IMG/VR virus record: IMGVR_UViG_3300033153_005382
Location: 1-64,000 of that record
Length of the DNA: 64,000 bases
Source: a virus
Direction: 5' to 3' (one strand)
Shown: one piece after another, positions 1 through 8,043 of the stretch
Layout of the letters: each line of letters starts with the position of its first letter
Numbering within the stretch: position 1 is the stretch's first letter
Position numbers and translations under genes: made by a program
The notes under the pieces: generated by a model
Database searches by the model: none
Told to the model about the DNA's origin: nothing
What the model saw: the letters and a program-made list of their open reading frames with translations, nothing else

Positions 1-85
1 TGAGAAACTGATCCTCTGCTTTAGCTTCAATACACAACATGAATAACAACGACACTGTCCAAATAACCGATTGATGCAATTTCAT
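1..85 (-). CDS. Secreted or membrane protein, N-terminus only (runs off left edge)
   Basis: An ATG at 85 preceded by a GAGGAAGG ribosome site opens a frame that continues past the window edge. The 28 visible residues start MKLHQSVIW, followed by a hydrophobic stretch and a small-residue AKA site before an acidic residue. This is a classic Sec signal peptide, so the product is probably exported. Nothing of the mature protein is visible, so no function can be given. Confidence 0.6.
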   Translation of the reverse strand, partial: MKLHQSVIWTVSLLFMLCIEAKAEDQFL

Positions 86-113
86 GGCACCTTCCTCTCT
101 AACATCTTCTGGA

Positions 114-566
114 CTAGGAACCTACCCTAGCCTTCACTTCCTCGGTCATCAGGATTATGGTCTGTGTATCGGCCTCAATGGAATCCAACGACTCTTGCGA
201 CGTTGCATGTTCAGCACTTACCCGATCACAAAATTTGTGTATGTCTTCATTCAAACCTTCAACGGAATCCCTCGTCCTGGCGGAATTCGCAGCCATGGCC
301 TTCGTTGCGTCCGCAATAGTCTGCAACGAATCTCGATTGTCCTCACTGGCCGCAAGCACTGCATCATTCGTCTCAATCGAATTCTTCACGCTTTCTTGCA
401 AAGCGGAAATCAGAAACGCCCGTTCTTCTGTGAAGGGCACAATCGTACACTTCCAAACGACGAAACACAAAACGCAAACGGCTACTGTAGGCAGTCCTAC
501 TTGATTTATAAGCCGCAGCCAACTATTCAACACAACAGTACCACCGTTTACATTACTCATTGACAT
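114..566 (-). CDS. Small membrane-anchored coiled-coil protein, unknown function
   Basis: 150 residues. Residues about 22-43 form one hydrophobic membrane segment. Residues 50-150 are polar and rich in Ala, Ser, Glu and Asp with a heptad-like spacing, as in a coiled coil. The layout (short N-terminal tail, one transmembrane helix, long coil) resembles spanin-like or methyl-accepting-like anchors, but no family is recognised. A lysis-accessory role is possible but speculative. It lies between the SNase-like gene and an exported protein gene. Confidence 0.6.
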   Translation of the reverse strand: MSMSNVNGGTVVLNSWLRLINQVGLPTVAVCVLCFVVWKCTIVPFTEERAFLISALQESVKNSIETNDAVLAASEDNRDSLQTIADATKAMAANSARTRDSVEGLNEDIHKFCDRVSAEHATSQESLDSIEADTQTIILMTEEVKARVGS

Positions 567-586
567 GCCCCTTTTATCAAAAACCC

Positions 587-961
587 TTAATAGGGCACAG
601 CATACCCTTCTTGTACCATTGAATCATTTACATTCTTCCACCTCTCCGATCTACTATCATCCTCGATCCATATCGTAGCTAGGTATCGGCCATACTTCCC
701 GGTCCTGTCCTTGTGTGTCTCGATCGTTACTTCCTTGTTCAGTACCTTGACTTCTAACGCCTCACGAGCCTTTACGGCCTTTCGAGTCTCAGTCAATGAG
801 CGGGAACGTAACTCGGATGAGTCGATTCCTTTCAGTCTTAACTTGACATTCCGTGCCCAAATCCCCATACCCAAATCAACATCCGCTCGAACCGTATCTC
901 CGTCGTACACACTGATGATCCGAGCCTTATACCGATAACGAAACTGATCTGTCGATTCCAT
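587..961 (-). CDS. Staphylococcal-nuclease-like thermonuclease
   Basis: 124 residues, close to a bare SNase (OB-fold) domain. The family landmarks are present: VYDGDTV near residue 18 with metal-binding Asp22, the KLRLKGIDSSEL segment with Arg42, Asp47 and Glu50, and TGKYGRYLA with Arg92. These correspond to Asp21, Arg35, Asp40, Glu43 and Arg87 of micrococcal nuclease, so the enzyme should be active. Family members cleave single- and double-stranded DNA or RNA with Ca2+. No signal peptide is seen, so it would act in the cytoplasm, perhaps on host DNA. Confidence 0.85.
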   Translation of the reverse strand: MESTDQFRYRYKARIISVYDGDTVRADVDLGMGIWARNVKLRLKGIDSSELRSRSLTETRKAVKAREALEVKVLNKEVTIETHKDRTGKYGRYLATIWIEDDSRSERWKNVNDSMVQEGYAVPY

Positions 962-975
962 TACTCTTCCTTACA

Positions 976-1198
976 TTAACTCCGACATTTCGGGAACAAC
1001 AACCGTCTCACTGGCTTTTCTTTGATCCGCTGTCGAACAGGCCTCAGCCGATTCACAGCCTTGACCATTTTCCTGACAGGCTTTTCCTCGACGATACGTA
1101 CCGTGGCTCGTACTGGTGCTTTGATTATCACTGACCGACAAACACCATCCGTCACACGGGCCTCCAAGTGCGATCGACAAAACCAATACCTCAAGCAT
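976..1198 (-). pseudogene. Frameshifted small secreted basic PVR-repeat protein
   Basis: The ATG at 1198 has a good AAGGAG site and begins a signal-like peptide (MLEVLVLSIALGG). After about 14 codons this frame becomes featureless. The +1 frame then reads DGVCRSV and a basic tail with three PVR-containing repeats, ending at 976. Removing one C from the CCC run near 1158 joins the two halves into about 73 residues. Such PVR-rich mini-proteins look familiar from planctomycetes (recollection, not checked). A sequencing or assembly indel is as likely as a real mutation. Confidence 0.5.
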
Positions 1199-1212
1199 TT
1201 CTTTCTCCTTGT

Positions 1213-1599
1213 CTAACATCGTGGACCGAATCGCGGTCCGAACAACCTCACCCCTATCCACATAATCCACGCTACTGCAACACTGGTTCCATCTGCTAGC
1301 ATTGCATCCCGAAACATTCTATGCACTTTCCAACTCGGAATATCCTTCCTGTTCGTGCAATAGTAATCATGTACTACTGTCGCACGCCTGTACTTGCCAA
1401 TGAATGCTGGGAACAGTCGTCGTAGAAACCAACCGGTCGATGCTCCGTTTATGACCGTCCCTTTCCCAGCAATCCAAACTGTTCGTCCCCTATTGTCAAT
1501 GAACTTCACGTCGTCCAACAGACGCATATTCCTCGGATGATCGGATAGCCAAACAGTCCTGACCTCGTTGACGAACGTTCCGTAGTACGGCGACTTCAT
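1213..1599 (-). CDS. DUF1353 family phage protein
   Basis: 128 residues. The central INGASTGWFLRRLFP segment, the VVHDYYC motif and the C-terminal AW-IMWIGVRLFGP hydrophobic helix match the DUF1353 pattern, a small family common in phage late regions with no assigned enzyme activity. The conserved His-Asp-Tyr in VVHDYY could form an active site, but this is inference. It overlaps the upstream gene by 4 nt, so translation is probably coupled. Confidence 0.75.
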   Translation of the reverse strand: MKSPYYGTFVNEVRTVWLSDHPRNMRLLDDVKFIDNRGRTVWIAGKGTVINGASTGWFLRRLFPAFIGKYRRATVVHDYYCTNRKDIPSWKVHRMFRDAMLADGTSVAVAWIMWIGVRLFGPRFGPRC

Positions 1600-1835
1600 C
1601 GTTCCGTCCTCGTACTTCTTCGTTTAACCTTAATCACTCCGTCCCGAAATTGCTTGTACTGCACGACCTTGACGCCGAGACCGTCCATACACTTTAGCAC
1701 TGCCTTCCACTCTGCTGGACTTGGTGCGGTTAGAACTCCCATGATCTCTACTTCCTCACGATCGATGAATCGACAACTTGCAGTCCATCTATACGACTCA
1801 CCGTATGAACTGCCTTCATCGAAAACACGGACCAC
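1596..1835 (-). CDS. Hypothetical protein
   Basis: 79 residues from a GTG start. The frame stays open further upstream, and residues encoded there read naturally (EFEILSGVVRV), so the true start may lie up to about 10 codons earlier, overlapping the upstream gene. It is a mixed alpha/beta-looking sequence with a basic C-terminus (KVKRRSTRTER). No family is recognised. It overlaps the DUF1353 gene by 4 nt. Confidence 0.5.
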   Translation of the reverse strand: MVRVFDEGSSYGESYRWTASCRFIDREEVEIMGVLTAPSPAEWKAVLKCMDGLGVKVVQYKQFRDGVIKVKRRSTRTER

Positions 1836-1858
1836 ACCTGAAAGAATCTCAAACTCTG

Positions 1859-2149
1859 CTACGGCTTTTTTGCTAAGCCCAACGCCTTCAGCTTCTCACT
1901 CATTCCTAACGAATCGGCATACGATATACCATAGCCATTCAACGATTCAAGCAACTTGATCATAGCAGCTTGAACCGCGACTACATCCTCATACGTCATA
2001 TCGTGGTAATCGAGAACACAATCGAAGAACGGTTTCGTTGTTCCATCCTCCGTAATCTCCTCGATATGGAACGGTATTCCGATCGTATATCTTTTCACAT
2101 CCGCTTTCTTTACTTCGGTCGGCATCGGTTTACTCCGTTGTTTCGTCAT
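1859..2149 (-). CDS. Hypothetical protein
   Basis: 96 residues, charged and soluble, with a basic N-terminal 20 residues, a beta-rich middle (RYTIGIPFHIEEITEDG) and a predicted helical C-terminal half ending GLAKKP. It overlaps the upstream gene by 20 nt and sits in the run of small genes downstream of the protease. No family is recognised. Confidence 0.6.
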   Translation of the reverse strand: MTKQRSKPMPTEVKKADVKRYTIGIPFHIEEITEDGTTKPFFDCVLDYHDMTYEDVVAVQAAMIKLLESLNGYGISYADSLGMSEKLKALGLAKKP

Positions 2150-2636
2150 CGGAAACTAACTCCAACGTATACTGGGTATCTGTATCCACTGCTGTCTTAA
2201 CAGACGGCAACGTTACTGGTTTACTGAATGCTCCCGCCATCCAAGCCGGTACTGCAATCCCACTCGCTCCCAACGCACTGGCTAATACAAACGGAAGTGT
2301 CTTCGTTAGAAGCGACTGCTTCGGCTCCGAAGTCAGTTCGGTCGTGGCGACGGGAGAACGTACAACTTCTGCAGCCGGCGTGTGATAATGAACCTCGTCG
2401 CCAACTCGAATGTTCATGTCGCTGTCCTCCAATGCTAGCGGATCGCCTTCTTGACCTAGCGTTCCATCTTGCATCTTCAAAGCGCCTCGACGTACCATAT
2501 TGCGATCCTTCATCATCGCACTGAACTGGCCGAGCCTCTCAGCTAGCTTACCCTGGTACCACTGCCGCATCACTCTCTCTTGCGGCGTCTCCGTCGTTCC
2601 GTTGTCTGGCACGTTCCACCTCCTCGATTGCTTCAT
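2130..2636 (-). CDS. Hypothetical protein with one membrane segment
   Basis: About 168 residues from the ATG at 2636; an ATG at 2570 preceded by a GAGAG stretch would remove most of the overlap with the gene upstream. The N-terminal half is charged. Residues about 115-140 (LPFVLASALGASGIAVPAWMAG) form a hydrophobic, small-residue-rich helix, followed by an acidic tail. No family is recognised. Adjacent genes are also small and unassigned. Confidence 0.6.
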   Translation of the reverse strand: MKQSRRWNVPDNGTTETPQERVMRQWYQGKLAERLGQFSAMMKDRNMVRRGALKMQDGTLGQEGDPLALEDSDMNIRVGDEVHYHTPAAEVVRSPVATTELTSEPKQSLLTKTLPFVLASALGASGIAVPAWMAGAFSKPVTLPSVKTAVDTDTQYTLELVSDDETTE

Positions 2637-2730
2637 TAGCAAGCTGTTCGATCACTGCTGGTATGCCACGTGAGAAATACGCAGCATCCAGCGTGACCGA
2701 ATCTTTCACAATTCTTCCCAGATCCAACAT
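2548..2730 (-). CDS. Hypothetical small helical protein
   Basis: 60 residues, start at 2730 directly after the upstream gene. Residues 1-45 read as a helical protein (LDLGRIVKDSVTLDAAY and a following Glu/Ala-rich helix). The last 20 residues overlap the next gene in another frame by up to 89 nt. No family is recognised. The overlap makes the C-terminus less certain than the N-terminus. Confidence 0.5.
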   Translation of the reverse strand: MLDLGRIVKDSVTLDAAYFSRGIPAVIEQLANEAIEEVERARQRNDGDAARESDAAVVPG

Positions 2731-2732
2731 CG

Positions 2733-3011
2733 TTACTCCACGACGGTGGCCGGAACGGGACCGGACGGATTCACTCTCGACGCGACTTCCCGCACGCCTA
2801 CCGCCTCGGCTAGTGAAACAAGATCCTTGTCCTGCAGGTAGCTGTAATCAGCCGCCTTCGAGACTGTCACGGCGTCGTTCTGAAACCGTGTCATCGCTTG
2901 ACCCATACCGGCCATGTTCTGGTCGTGCAGGCCTCCGAACTGGGCAGTTGCTTCTGCCATTTCCAATTCTCCTTCTCCCGGAACGGGAATATCTAGAGTG
3001 TCATCAGGCAT
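2733..3011 (-). CDS. Hypothetical protein
   Basis: 92 residues beginning immediately after the stop of the secreted protease gene. It is acidic at the N-terminus, then Gln/Met/Ala-rich and helical (LHDQNMAGMGQAMTRF), then DLVSLAEAVGVREVASRV. There are no cysteines and no membrane segment. No family is recognised. Tight spacing suggests co-expression with the protease. Confidence 0.6.
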   Translation of the reverse strand: MPDDTLDIPVPGEGELEMAEATAQFGGLHDQNMAGMGQAMTRFQNDAVTVSKAADYSYLQDKDLVSLAEAVGVREVASRVNPSGPVPATVVE

Positions 3012-4199
3012 CTAAATACCTTTCTGACGAACTGGTACGAGGCGAAGCTTGAGCGGAGCTCCTCCGAGGTAATGTGTCGCCTCTTGAATCACATCACCCT
3101 CCGCATTTACCGTCTGCATTCGTACTGGTGGCAGTCGTCCGATTATCAATTGTATCTGTTCCTCGGTAAGTTCGATCAGTTCGCAGTCCTTACCAGGATC
3201 GCCCTTTTCGCCCTTCGGACCTCTTTCTCCAGACGGTCCTTGCTTGCCCGGCGGTCCTTGTTCACCTGGCGGTCCTTGTTCACCTGGCGGTCCTGGACAA
3301 CGAGCTAGCTCGGCTATTGCTTCTGTGTTCTTCTGTATCAGAATCAACAGCTTCCCATAATTGACCTGGACCGTATTATCAACTTCGTCCTCAGTCGATG
3401 CCTCTTCGTCTGTTCCCTCTTCCTCTTCGTCTGTTCCCTCTTCCTCTTCGTCTGTTCCCTCTTCCTCTTCGTCTGTTCCCTCTTCCTCTGACTGGTCCTT
3501 CGTTGTCAACTCGACTATCTTCTCTGTAATGCATACATAACAGGGACCGAATGTCTCGCCCTCATCGCCGCAACTCACCAAGCCGACTAGCTGTCCACTC
3601 CTTGTGAGAATCGGGCCTCCTGACATGCCATTGACGACTACGACTCGAATGCGTAATAGCCGTCTCGCTAACCGACCTACTGATCTTGCCCAACCCAATA
3701 ATGGACCTTGACGTTGCACCAACCGATCCTTGACATTGCCACATGCCCAAATCACCTCACCTTCAGCTGGATCCTTAGTCGCTATCGGAAAGGCAACGAT
3801 CCTAGGCGGGCATCGAATCAGCAACAAAGCGATGTCATTGTCGTGATCCACAATCTTTATCGTCGCCTCGTATCCATCTTTCTCACTACACCACACTACC
3901 GCCCTCACCGTATCTGTACTGAATCCATGAGCAGTTGTCGCTACGATTGCCAATCTTTCCTTCTCGTACACTCTCACAACGCATCCGGACTGAACTGACA
4001 CATACCCATTTGAATCGTAGAGACGAATCACCGGAATCGACGAATGACGATACTTTGCCTCGGGTTGTGTTCTAGAAACTGTTCCTCGCTGAGCCAGATT
4101 GCAACGGCCATTGATGCAATTCATCTGGGCCAACGTCTGACCTACAAACAGCAGAACAACCAACAGTATGACGATACCTGTTAGTGCTTGCCTTCTCAT
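3012..4199 (-). CDS. Secreted trypsin-like serine protease with acidic repeat and collagen-like stalk
   Basis: 395 residues. Residues 1-25 are a Sec signal peptide. Residues about 55-225 form a trypsin/HtrA-type fold with the catalytic triad His91 (TTAHGF), Asp122 (DHDNDIALL) and Ser193 (GMSGGP). Then come four near-perfect 7-residue acidic repeats (EEEGTDE), a helical linker, and about ten Gly-X-Y triplets (GPPGEQ type) before a 60-residue C-terminal domain. The protein should be exported; collagen triplets in phage proteins usually trimerise fibres. The architecture suggests a stalked protease in the envelope or on the virion. A TATAAT hexamer at 4249-4254 lies 50 nt upstream of the start, but no good -35 is visible. 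Confidence 0.85.
   Translation of the reverse strand: MRRQALTGIVILLVVLLFVGQTLAQMNCINGRCNLAQRGTVSRTQPEAKYRHSSIPVIRLYDSNGYVSVQSGCVVRVYEKERLAIVATTAHGFSTDTVRAVVWCSEKDGYEATIKIVDHDNDIALLLIRCPPRIVAFPIATKDPAEGEVIWACGNVKDRLVQRQGPLLGWARSVGRLARRLLRIRVVVVNGMSGGPILTRSGQLVGLVSCGDEGETFGPCYVCITEKIVELTTKDQSEEEGTDEEEEGTDEEEEGTDEEEEGTDEEASTEDEVDNTVQVNYGKLLILIQKNTEAIAELARCPGPPGEQGPPGEQGPPGKQGPSGERGPKGEKGDPGKDCELIELTEEQIQLIIGRLPPVRMQTVNAEGDVIQEATHYLGGAPLKLRLVPVRQKGI
3401..3484 (-). repeat. Tandem 21-bp repeat, four copies (EEEGTDE)
   Basis: Four essentially identical 21-bp units lie in-frame in the protease gene and encode the acidic linker between the protease domain and the collagen-like stalk. Near identity at the DNA level suggests recent expansion, so copy number may vary between isolates. 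Confidence 0.9.
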
Positions 4200-4298
4200 C
4201 AGGTAGTTCCCCTTCTTATCGTCTCTTTATGCAACGACCCACAATGTCATTATAGGTGCATCGAAGCTTTTAGCCTATAGAGCTTCCAATGACTTACT

Positions 4299-5876
4299 CT
4301 ACTTGTAGAACGCCTCCAATCTCTTCTCAAGTCCCACCTCCTCGTACATTTTGTTCATCTCCTTGAACTCATCTGGCAAATCCTCCTCCTCCTCCTCGGT
4401 GAGCGGTTCGTTGTTCTCACATATCAAATCATCCGTTGGCGACAATCCTAGCCTCCATCCCAACAACTCTACTGCCCTGGGCAATGTCATAGTCATCGCA
4501 ATTCCTACGTCTGCATGACCATGTATGTCACTAACTGCTTTAAGCTTGTAACTGTTCGGTGGTTTGTGTTCGATGAAGAACTTGGCTATGTCTCTTCTGA
4601 GCCTTCCTTCTTGGTCCTCGTAACACTCCAACATACGTGCTTTCACTAACTGCACTAGACTCGTTGCCATTGCTGTCTGAAAACCTGGCATTGAGAACTT
4701 GGCTTCGGTCATCGGCACTCCCTCTTTTCGGAGCCTCTGTGCCATGAATGATCCTCCTGCAGCTGGATCGTAAAAACACGTCAGGAACCTAAAACTTTCC
4801 CATTGCTGTTTAACATGCACCTCCACGTCATTACTGTTCACTTCCAACTTATCTCCATTCGGAACCTCCGGTGCGAATCCCCTAATGCACATCACCTTGA
4901 CTAACTGACGTGTCCTATGCACTCCTACGATTACAACACCGGCATGATCTTTCGATACTCCTAAATCCACCCCACCCAAATAGACCCACCCTTCCTCCGG
5001 CTCGAACAGAGGTTCCTTCCTCCGAAAGCATCCTTCAACATCGTCCTCACTCAACGCATCGCCGACTCCGCTTACCCAACGTCCCCTCCACAACCGTTCA
5101 AATTCAGTCCCTATCGGATCGCGACGTCTTGCCTCTTCGATGTCCTCCTCCTTAGCCCAGGGGGCGGGACTGCTCCACTTTTGAACACACCACCGATCCG
5201 TATGCTTGAATGCATTCTGTCTCCACCTCCAAGCCGGCGTTCCTCGAATCCCTGCATTCGTTGCGATGATCACAACTGACCTTGCCGTTCCATCAGCGTT
5301 TTGCATGTGGTCTTCCATTGCCCTCCACTTTGCTACGTGAACCAATTCATTCAAGACTAACAGATCGGGTGTCTCACCATGTTCGGCTCCCTGACTGTCC
5401 GTTGCCTCAATATGCGTCCACACTTGCCTTCGCATCTTTTTATTTCTGATCGCTCCTTCGATGATCTCTACATACTTTTCCAGCCAAGGGTTGTAATACA
5501 AAATCTCAACTGCTCGATTTTGGACGATCTTCGCCTGCTTGTGATTTGACGCACATATCTGCACCTTGATCGGCTTGAACGGAAAACACATCAGCCACAA
5601 TACGCAAGTTGCGATGTCGTGATCTTTTGACGCTTTCTTTGTCCGCTCGATCCAAAACCTTCTGATCGGTGGTTCCGTCCCTGCTTGTATCGCTCTCAAC
5701 GAATCTTTCAACTTCCTAAATGTCTCCAACTGGAAGTCCTCAATACAATCGTCAAATAGTCTCCTACCCTCTGCGGATGGTATGATCAGTGACCTAGCAA
5801 AGAATACCGGATCCTTCCTACCCCTTCGCTCGATCTCCCTCATCGTCGCTTCCGACATTTCCTCTTTCGACACCAT
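4299..5876 (-). CDS. terL: Terminase large subunit (TerL)
   Basis: 525 residues, a normal TerL length. The N-terminal ATPase half carries a non-canonical Walker A region (RTKKASKDHD, near residues 78-87) and a Walker B-like LLVLNE (172-177), where the usual Asp is Asn. The C-terminal RNase H-like nuclease has three acidic residues in the expected contexts: Asp304 (GVDLGVSKDHAG), Asp370 (CFYDPA) and Asp456 (HGHADVGIA). TerL powers DNA packaging into the prohead and cuts the concatemer. It lies apart from the tail genes at the other end of the window. Confidence 0.9.
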   Translation of the reverse strand: MVSKEEMSEATMREIERRGRKDPVFFARSLIIPSAEGRRLFDDCIEDFQLETFRKLKDSLRAIQAGTEPPIRRFWIERTKKASKDHDIATCVLWLMCFPFKPIKVQICASNHKQAKIVQNRAVEILYYNPWLEKYVEIIEGAIRNKKMRRQVWTHIEATDSQGAEHGETPDLLVLNELVHVAKWRAMEDHMQNADGTARSVVIIATNAGIRGTPAWRWRQNAFKHTDRWCVQKWSSPAPWAKEEDIEEARRRDPIGTEFERLWRGRWVSGVGDALSEDDVEGCFRRKEPLFEPEEGWVYLGGVDLGVSKDHAGVVIVGVHRTRQLVKVMCIRGFAPEVPNGDKLEVNSNDVEVHVKQQWESFRFLTCFYDPAAGGSFMAQRLRKEGVPMTEAKFSMPGFQTAMATSLVQLVKARMLECYEDQEGRLRRDIAKFFIEHKPPNSYKLKAVSDIHGHADVGIAMTMTLPRAVELLGWRLGLSPTDDLICENNEPLTEEEEEDLPDEFKEMNKMYEEVGLEKRLEAFYK

Positions 5877-5889
5877 ACTTCACAAACCT

Positions 5890-6080
5890 TTACAGACGAT
5901 CTTTTCCCTGTTTATTCAAACACTTAGATACAACACGTCTAATCACCTTGTCTTCCGTACTGTATGTACTGCCTTCAGAACAAAAATGAAAATTCAACCC
6001 GCCACAGACAGGACACGCCTCGGTATTGTCCATATGATCAATGTGGCCTCATCTAGAGCATAGTCAGCGAATTCACCCAT
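5890..6080 (-). pseudogene. Small zinc-ribbon protein gene with a one-base frameshift
   Basis: The ATG at 6080 overlaps the upstream stop (TAATG) and starts MGEFADYALDE. After 11 codons the frame degenerates. The -1 frame continues GHIDHMDNTEACPVCGG with CxxC and a later FHFC, ending at 5890. One extra G in the GAGGCC at about 6048 would give a single 63-residue zinc-ribbon protein. Alternatively an internal ATG at 6033 alone yields a 47-residue product. A sequencing indel or a programmed -1 shift cannot be separated by reading alone. Confidence 0.55.
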
Positions 6081-6229
6081 TACTTCTTCTCCTCGATCAA
6101 CTGGGTTTCTTTCGTGCTTTCTTTCCTTGACTCGACGTGCATAGTTCTGACAGCTTCTTCCCTAGTCCAAAACGGACCTACTCGCTTGTCATCGCCGGTG
6201 TGCTTTGTGACTAATACAAAGTAAGCCAT
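6080..6229 (-). CDS. Hypothetical 49-residue protein
   Basis: ATG at 6229 (MAYFVLVTKH), stop TAA at 6080-6082, which overlaps the next start. The first half reads like a compact beta fold (YFVLVTKHTGDDKRVGPF) followed by a charged helix. No family is recognised. The head-to-tail TAATG junction supports real translation. Confidence 0.6.
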   Translation of the reverse strand: MAYFVLVTKHTGDDKRVGPFWTREEAVRTMHVESRKESTKETQLIEEKK

Positions 6230-6233
6230 GTGA

Positions 6234-6653
6234 CTACTCTCCTACGATTTCAATGTTCTTCTTCAACAAAAGGACAGTATTCTTGACTGCTGTTTGTAAC
6301 AGATCGTTCGACAGATCAAAATCCCTGACTCGTCCTGCTCTGGCTAATCCGGCAGTGACGCCGTCTACGATATGCTCTAACACATCGATCAAATTGACAT
6401 CGTCAGGAACTCCGTCCTCCGTTTCCAAATGATGCCTGCTACACACACGATGACTTCTCCACCACTCTTGTCGTTCGAAGCCTGACGAGAAGTCCTTGTA
6501 GAACTCATCTATCTCGGTAATCTTGTCTTCGTCATGTCTTGAAGCACACTGTACCAATTTATCGCACAACAGACCGATAACCTTAGCTACGTCTTCCCTG
6601 TGTAGAATACTGGCAACGAGTAACTCACTTTTTTGTGACTTTCGTATGGTCAC
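6234..6653 (-). CDS. Hypothetical phage protein, His/Asp-rich, HD-like
   Basis: 139 residues, all-helical in appearance. SRHDEDKI, FYKDF, EWWRSHR and SRHHLE give a spaced set of His and Asp residues that resembles small HD-like or DUF5662-type phage proteins, which are thought to bind metal. The second half (DVNLIDVLEHIVDGVTAGLAR) is a helical continuation. Phosphohydrolase activity is plausible from the residue pattern but not established. Confidence 0.6.
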   Translation of the reverse strand: MTIRKSQKSELLVASILHREDVAKVIGLLCDKLVQCASRHDEDKITEIDEFYKDFSSGFERQEWWRSHRVCSRHHLETEDGVPDDVNLIDVLEHIVDGVTAGLARAGRVRDFDLSNDLLQTAVKNTVLLLKKNIEIVGE

Positions 6654-6702
6654 ACGTCCTCATGTTATAAACAGATAATCGTCTGATCTTTACACTCATA
6701 TC

Positions 6703-7092
6703 TTAATCCTCCAAAGCGTTGCGTTCGTTTTCCCTATCACGATTTTCTTCAGCAGCGTCATGATCGGAATACTTTTCTGGATATCGCTCCCGTAGCTTTT
6801 TGATATTCTTCCTCATTACATCTTCCATACTGATCTCCAACGTATTACAAGCCAGAGCAATGTACCATAAGACATCGCCTAGCTCTTCGATCACGTTGCA
6901 TTCATCGAGCGACTGCCGGTAGAACATGAACCGTTTGAACTGATCCATCAGCTCTCCTACTTCACTTGACATGCCTATCAAAGCATGCCACAGACGAACA
7001 TCGTACTCGCCCATGTTTTCCAATCTACCCAAAACAAAATCCGCCGGTGATTCGGTCCTGGCTGCCAATTTCTGATACTCCCTACTATTCAT
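6703..7092 (-). CDS. mazG: MazG-like NTP pyrophosphohydrolase
   Basis: 129 residues, the all-alpha NTP-PPase fold. The metal-binding signature appears as SSEVGE (ExxE) and EELGDVLWY (ExxD) about 30 residues later. The family hydrolyses NTPs or dNTPs, or in phages lowers (p)ppGpp, to NMP plus pyrophosphate in the cytoplasm. It sits among small accessory genes, preceded by a hairpin at 7117-7168. The C-terminal 20 residues are highly charged and probably disordered. Confidence 0.85.
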   Translation of the reverse strand: MNSREYQKLAARTESPADFVLGRLENMGEYDVRLWHALIGMSSEVGELMDQFKRFMFYRQSLDECNVIEELGDVLWYIALACNTLEISMEDVMRKNIKKLRERYPEKYSDHDAAEENRDRENERNALED

Positions 7093-7116
7093 GTAATTCT
7101 CCTTTGTTAAACAGAC

Positions 7117-7168
7117 CTGGACAGCAGCAGGGATGCCCCGGGATAAGGTAAGCTACTACTGTCCAGGC
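7117..7168 (-). other. Intergenic hairpin upstream of the MazG gene
   Basis: Two 15-nt arms (7117-7131 and 7154-7168) are complementary. In the minus-strand RNA all 15 positions pair, two of them as G-U wobbles, around a 22-nt GC-rich loop. There is no U tract after it, so it is probably not an intrinsic terminator. A role in mRNA stability, processing or translational control of the MazG gene is possible. Confidence 0.55.
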
Positions 7169-7178
7169 TGGGGCGTTC

Positions 7179-7565
7179 TTACTCAACCAATCTCGCATGC
7201 TCCGAATCATCCCGTGCCTTCCAATGTCGATTAGGGTGACTTCCTTCTACAAATTCGACTAGTGCTAGATTAGCTACATCTACGAGGTCTTCTAGATTGC
7301 CTGTCTTTTCGTACAAATCCAAATGACGACGGATGCTTGACACCTGATCCCACTTCGATCCTTCGTTAAACAGACCATAGCGAAAAGCTCCTATAATCAA
7401 CCGTCGCCGCATCATCCACTCAAACGCTGGGGACCATCTGATCCGAATCAACTCCGGCAAGTCCGGCAGTCGTCTTTGATCAACATGACACCCTAAGCTT
7501 AGTAACAGATGCTCCCGCAAACATTCCGTCACTGTCGGCACTACAAAACTCCCGTATCTTTCCAT
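7179..7565 (-). CDS. Conserved phage hypothetical protein
   Basis: 128 residues, mainly helical. The run EWMMRRRLIIGAFRYG and later RRHLDLYEKTGN-LEDLVDVANLALVEF is a pattern I recognise from uncharacterised phage proteins. It resembles all-alpha dNTP-binding proteins in general composition, but no catalytic motif is seen. It overlaps the upstream gene by 25 nt. Confidence 0.65.
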   Translation of the reverse strand: MERYGSFVVPTVTECLREHLLLSLGCHVDQRRLPDLPELIRIRWSPAFEWMMRRRLIIGAFRYGLFNEGSKWDQVSSIRRHLDLYEKTGNLEDLVDVANLALVEFVEGSHPNRHWKARDDSEHARLVE

Positions 7566-7741
7566 CTGCTGCCCTTATGATTTAGTGCTTCCCACAACTC
7601 CGCACACCGCCAATGTCCCAAAAATCGCAGATACCACCGATGGCATCGCACACAATACCACTCCTCGTGAAACGCTCGTATGTACGTGAGAGAATTACAC
7701 CACGGACGTCCGACAGTTCCGTCCTTCATCTCTATCCCCAC
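7541..7741 (-). CDS. Small putative zinc-binding protein
   Basis: 66 residues with WYCVRCHRWY (CxxC followed by His) and a later Cys in HWRCAE, suggesting a single zinc site. It is rich in Trp. No family is recognised. The 3' end overlaps the next gene by 25 nt. Confidence 0.5.
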   Translation of the reverse strand: MGIEMKDGTVGRPWCNSLTYIRAFHEEWYCVRCHRWYLRFLGHWRCAELWEALNHKGSRWKDTGVL

Positions 7742-7762
7742 TCCCGCACAAACCCTATCGAC

Positions 7763-8020
7763 CTAGAGACTTTCTTCGTGCGCTCTCATCCTTCTCTTTG
7801 CAATGCTCTTAAGATAGCGGTCCGTTTGCCGATCTGTCATATACATCATAGCTTCCGAATCCAAATCCAACGATCTGTGAAACTCGTCTTCTGAGGGCCG
7901 CAATCTATGATAAATCTCCCGAGGCCAAAACCTAATCAACAACCATGATTGCTCGTAGACCGGAGTAATTGACCTACAGATATTCCAATACAATACAGCT
8001 ATCGACCTTCTTACTGACAT
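7763..8020 (-). CDS. Hypothetical protein
   Basis: 85 residues, basic and aromatic at the N-terminus (SVRRSIAVLYWNICRSI), with a charged helical C-terminal half (DRQTDRYLKSIAKRRMRA). No motif, membrane segment or family is recognised. Confidence 0.5.
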   Translation of the reverse strand: MSVRRSIAVLYWNICRSITPVYEQSWLLIRFWPREIYHRLRPSEDEFHRSLDLDSEAMMYMTDRQTDRYLKSIAKRRMRAHEESL

Positions 8021-8043
8021 AACTGTCTTCCTCGTAACAATGA

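Noticed and set aside
84-563. Plus-strand frame of 159 codons
   Set aside because: Shadow of the membrane-anchored coiled-coil gene on the minus strand.
971-1270. Single intact frame of 99 codons as the true gene
   Set aside because: Its C-terminal part is featureless, whereas the shifted frame gives a repeated basic pattern; the start at 1198 has the ribosome site.
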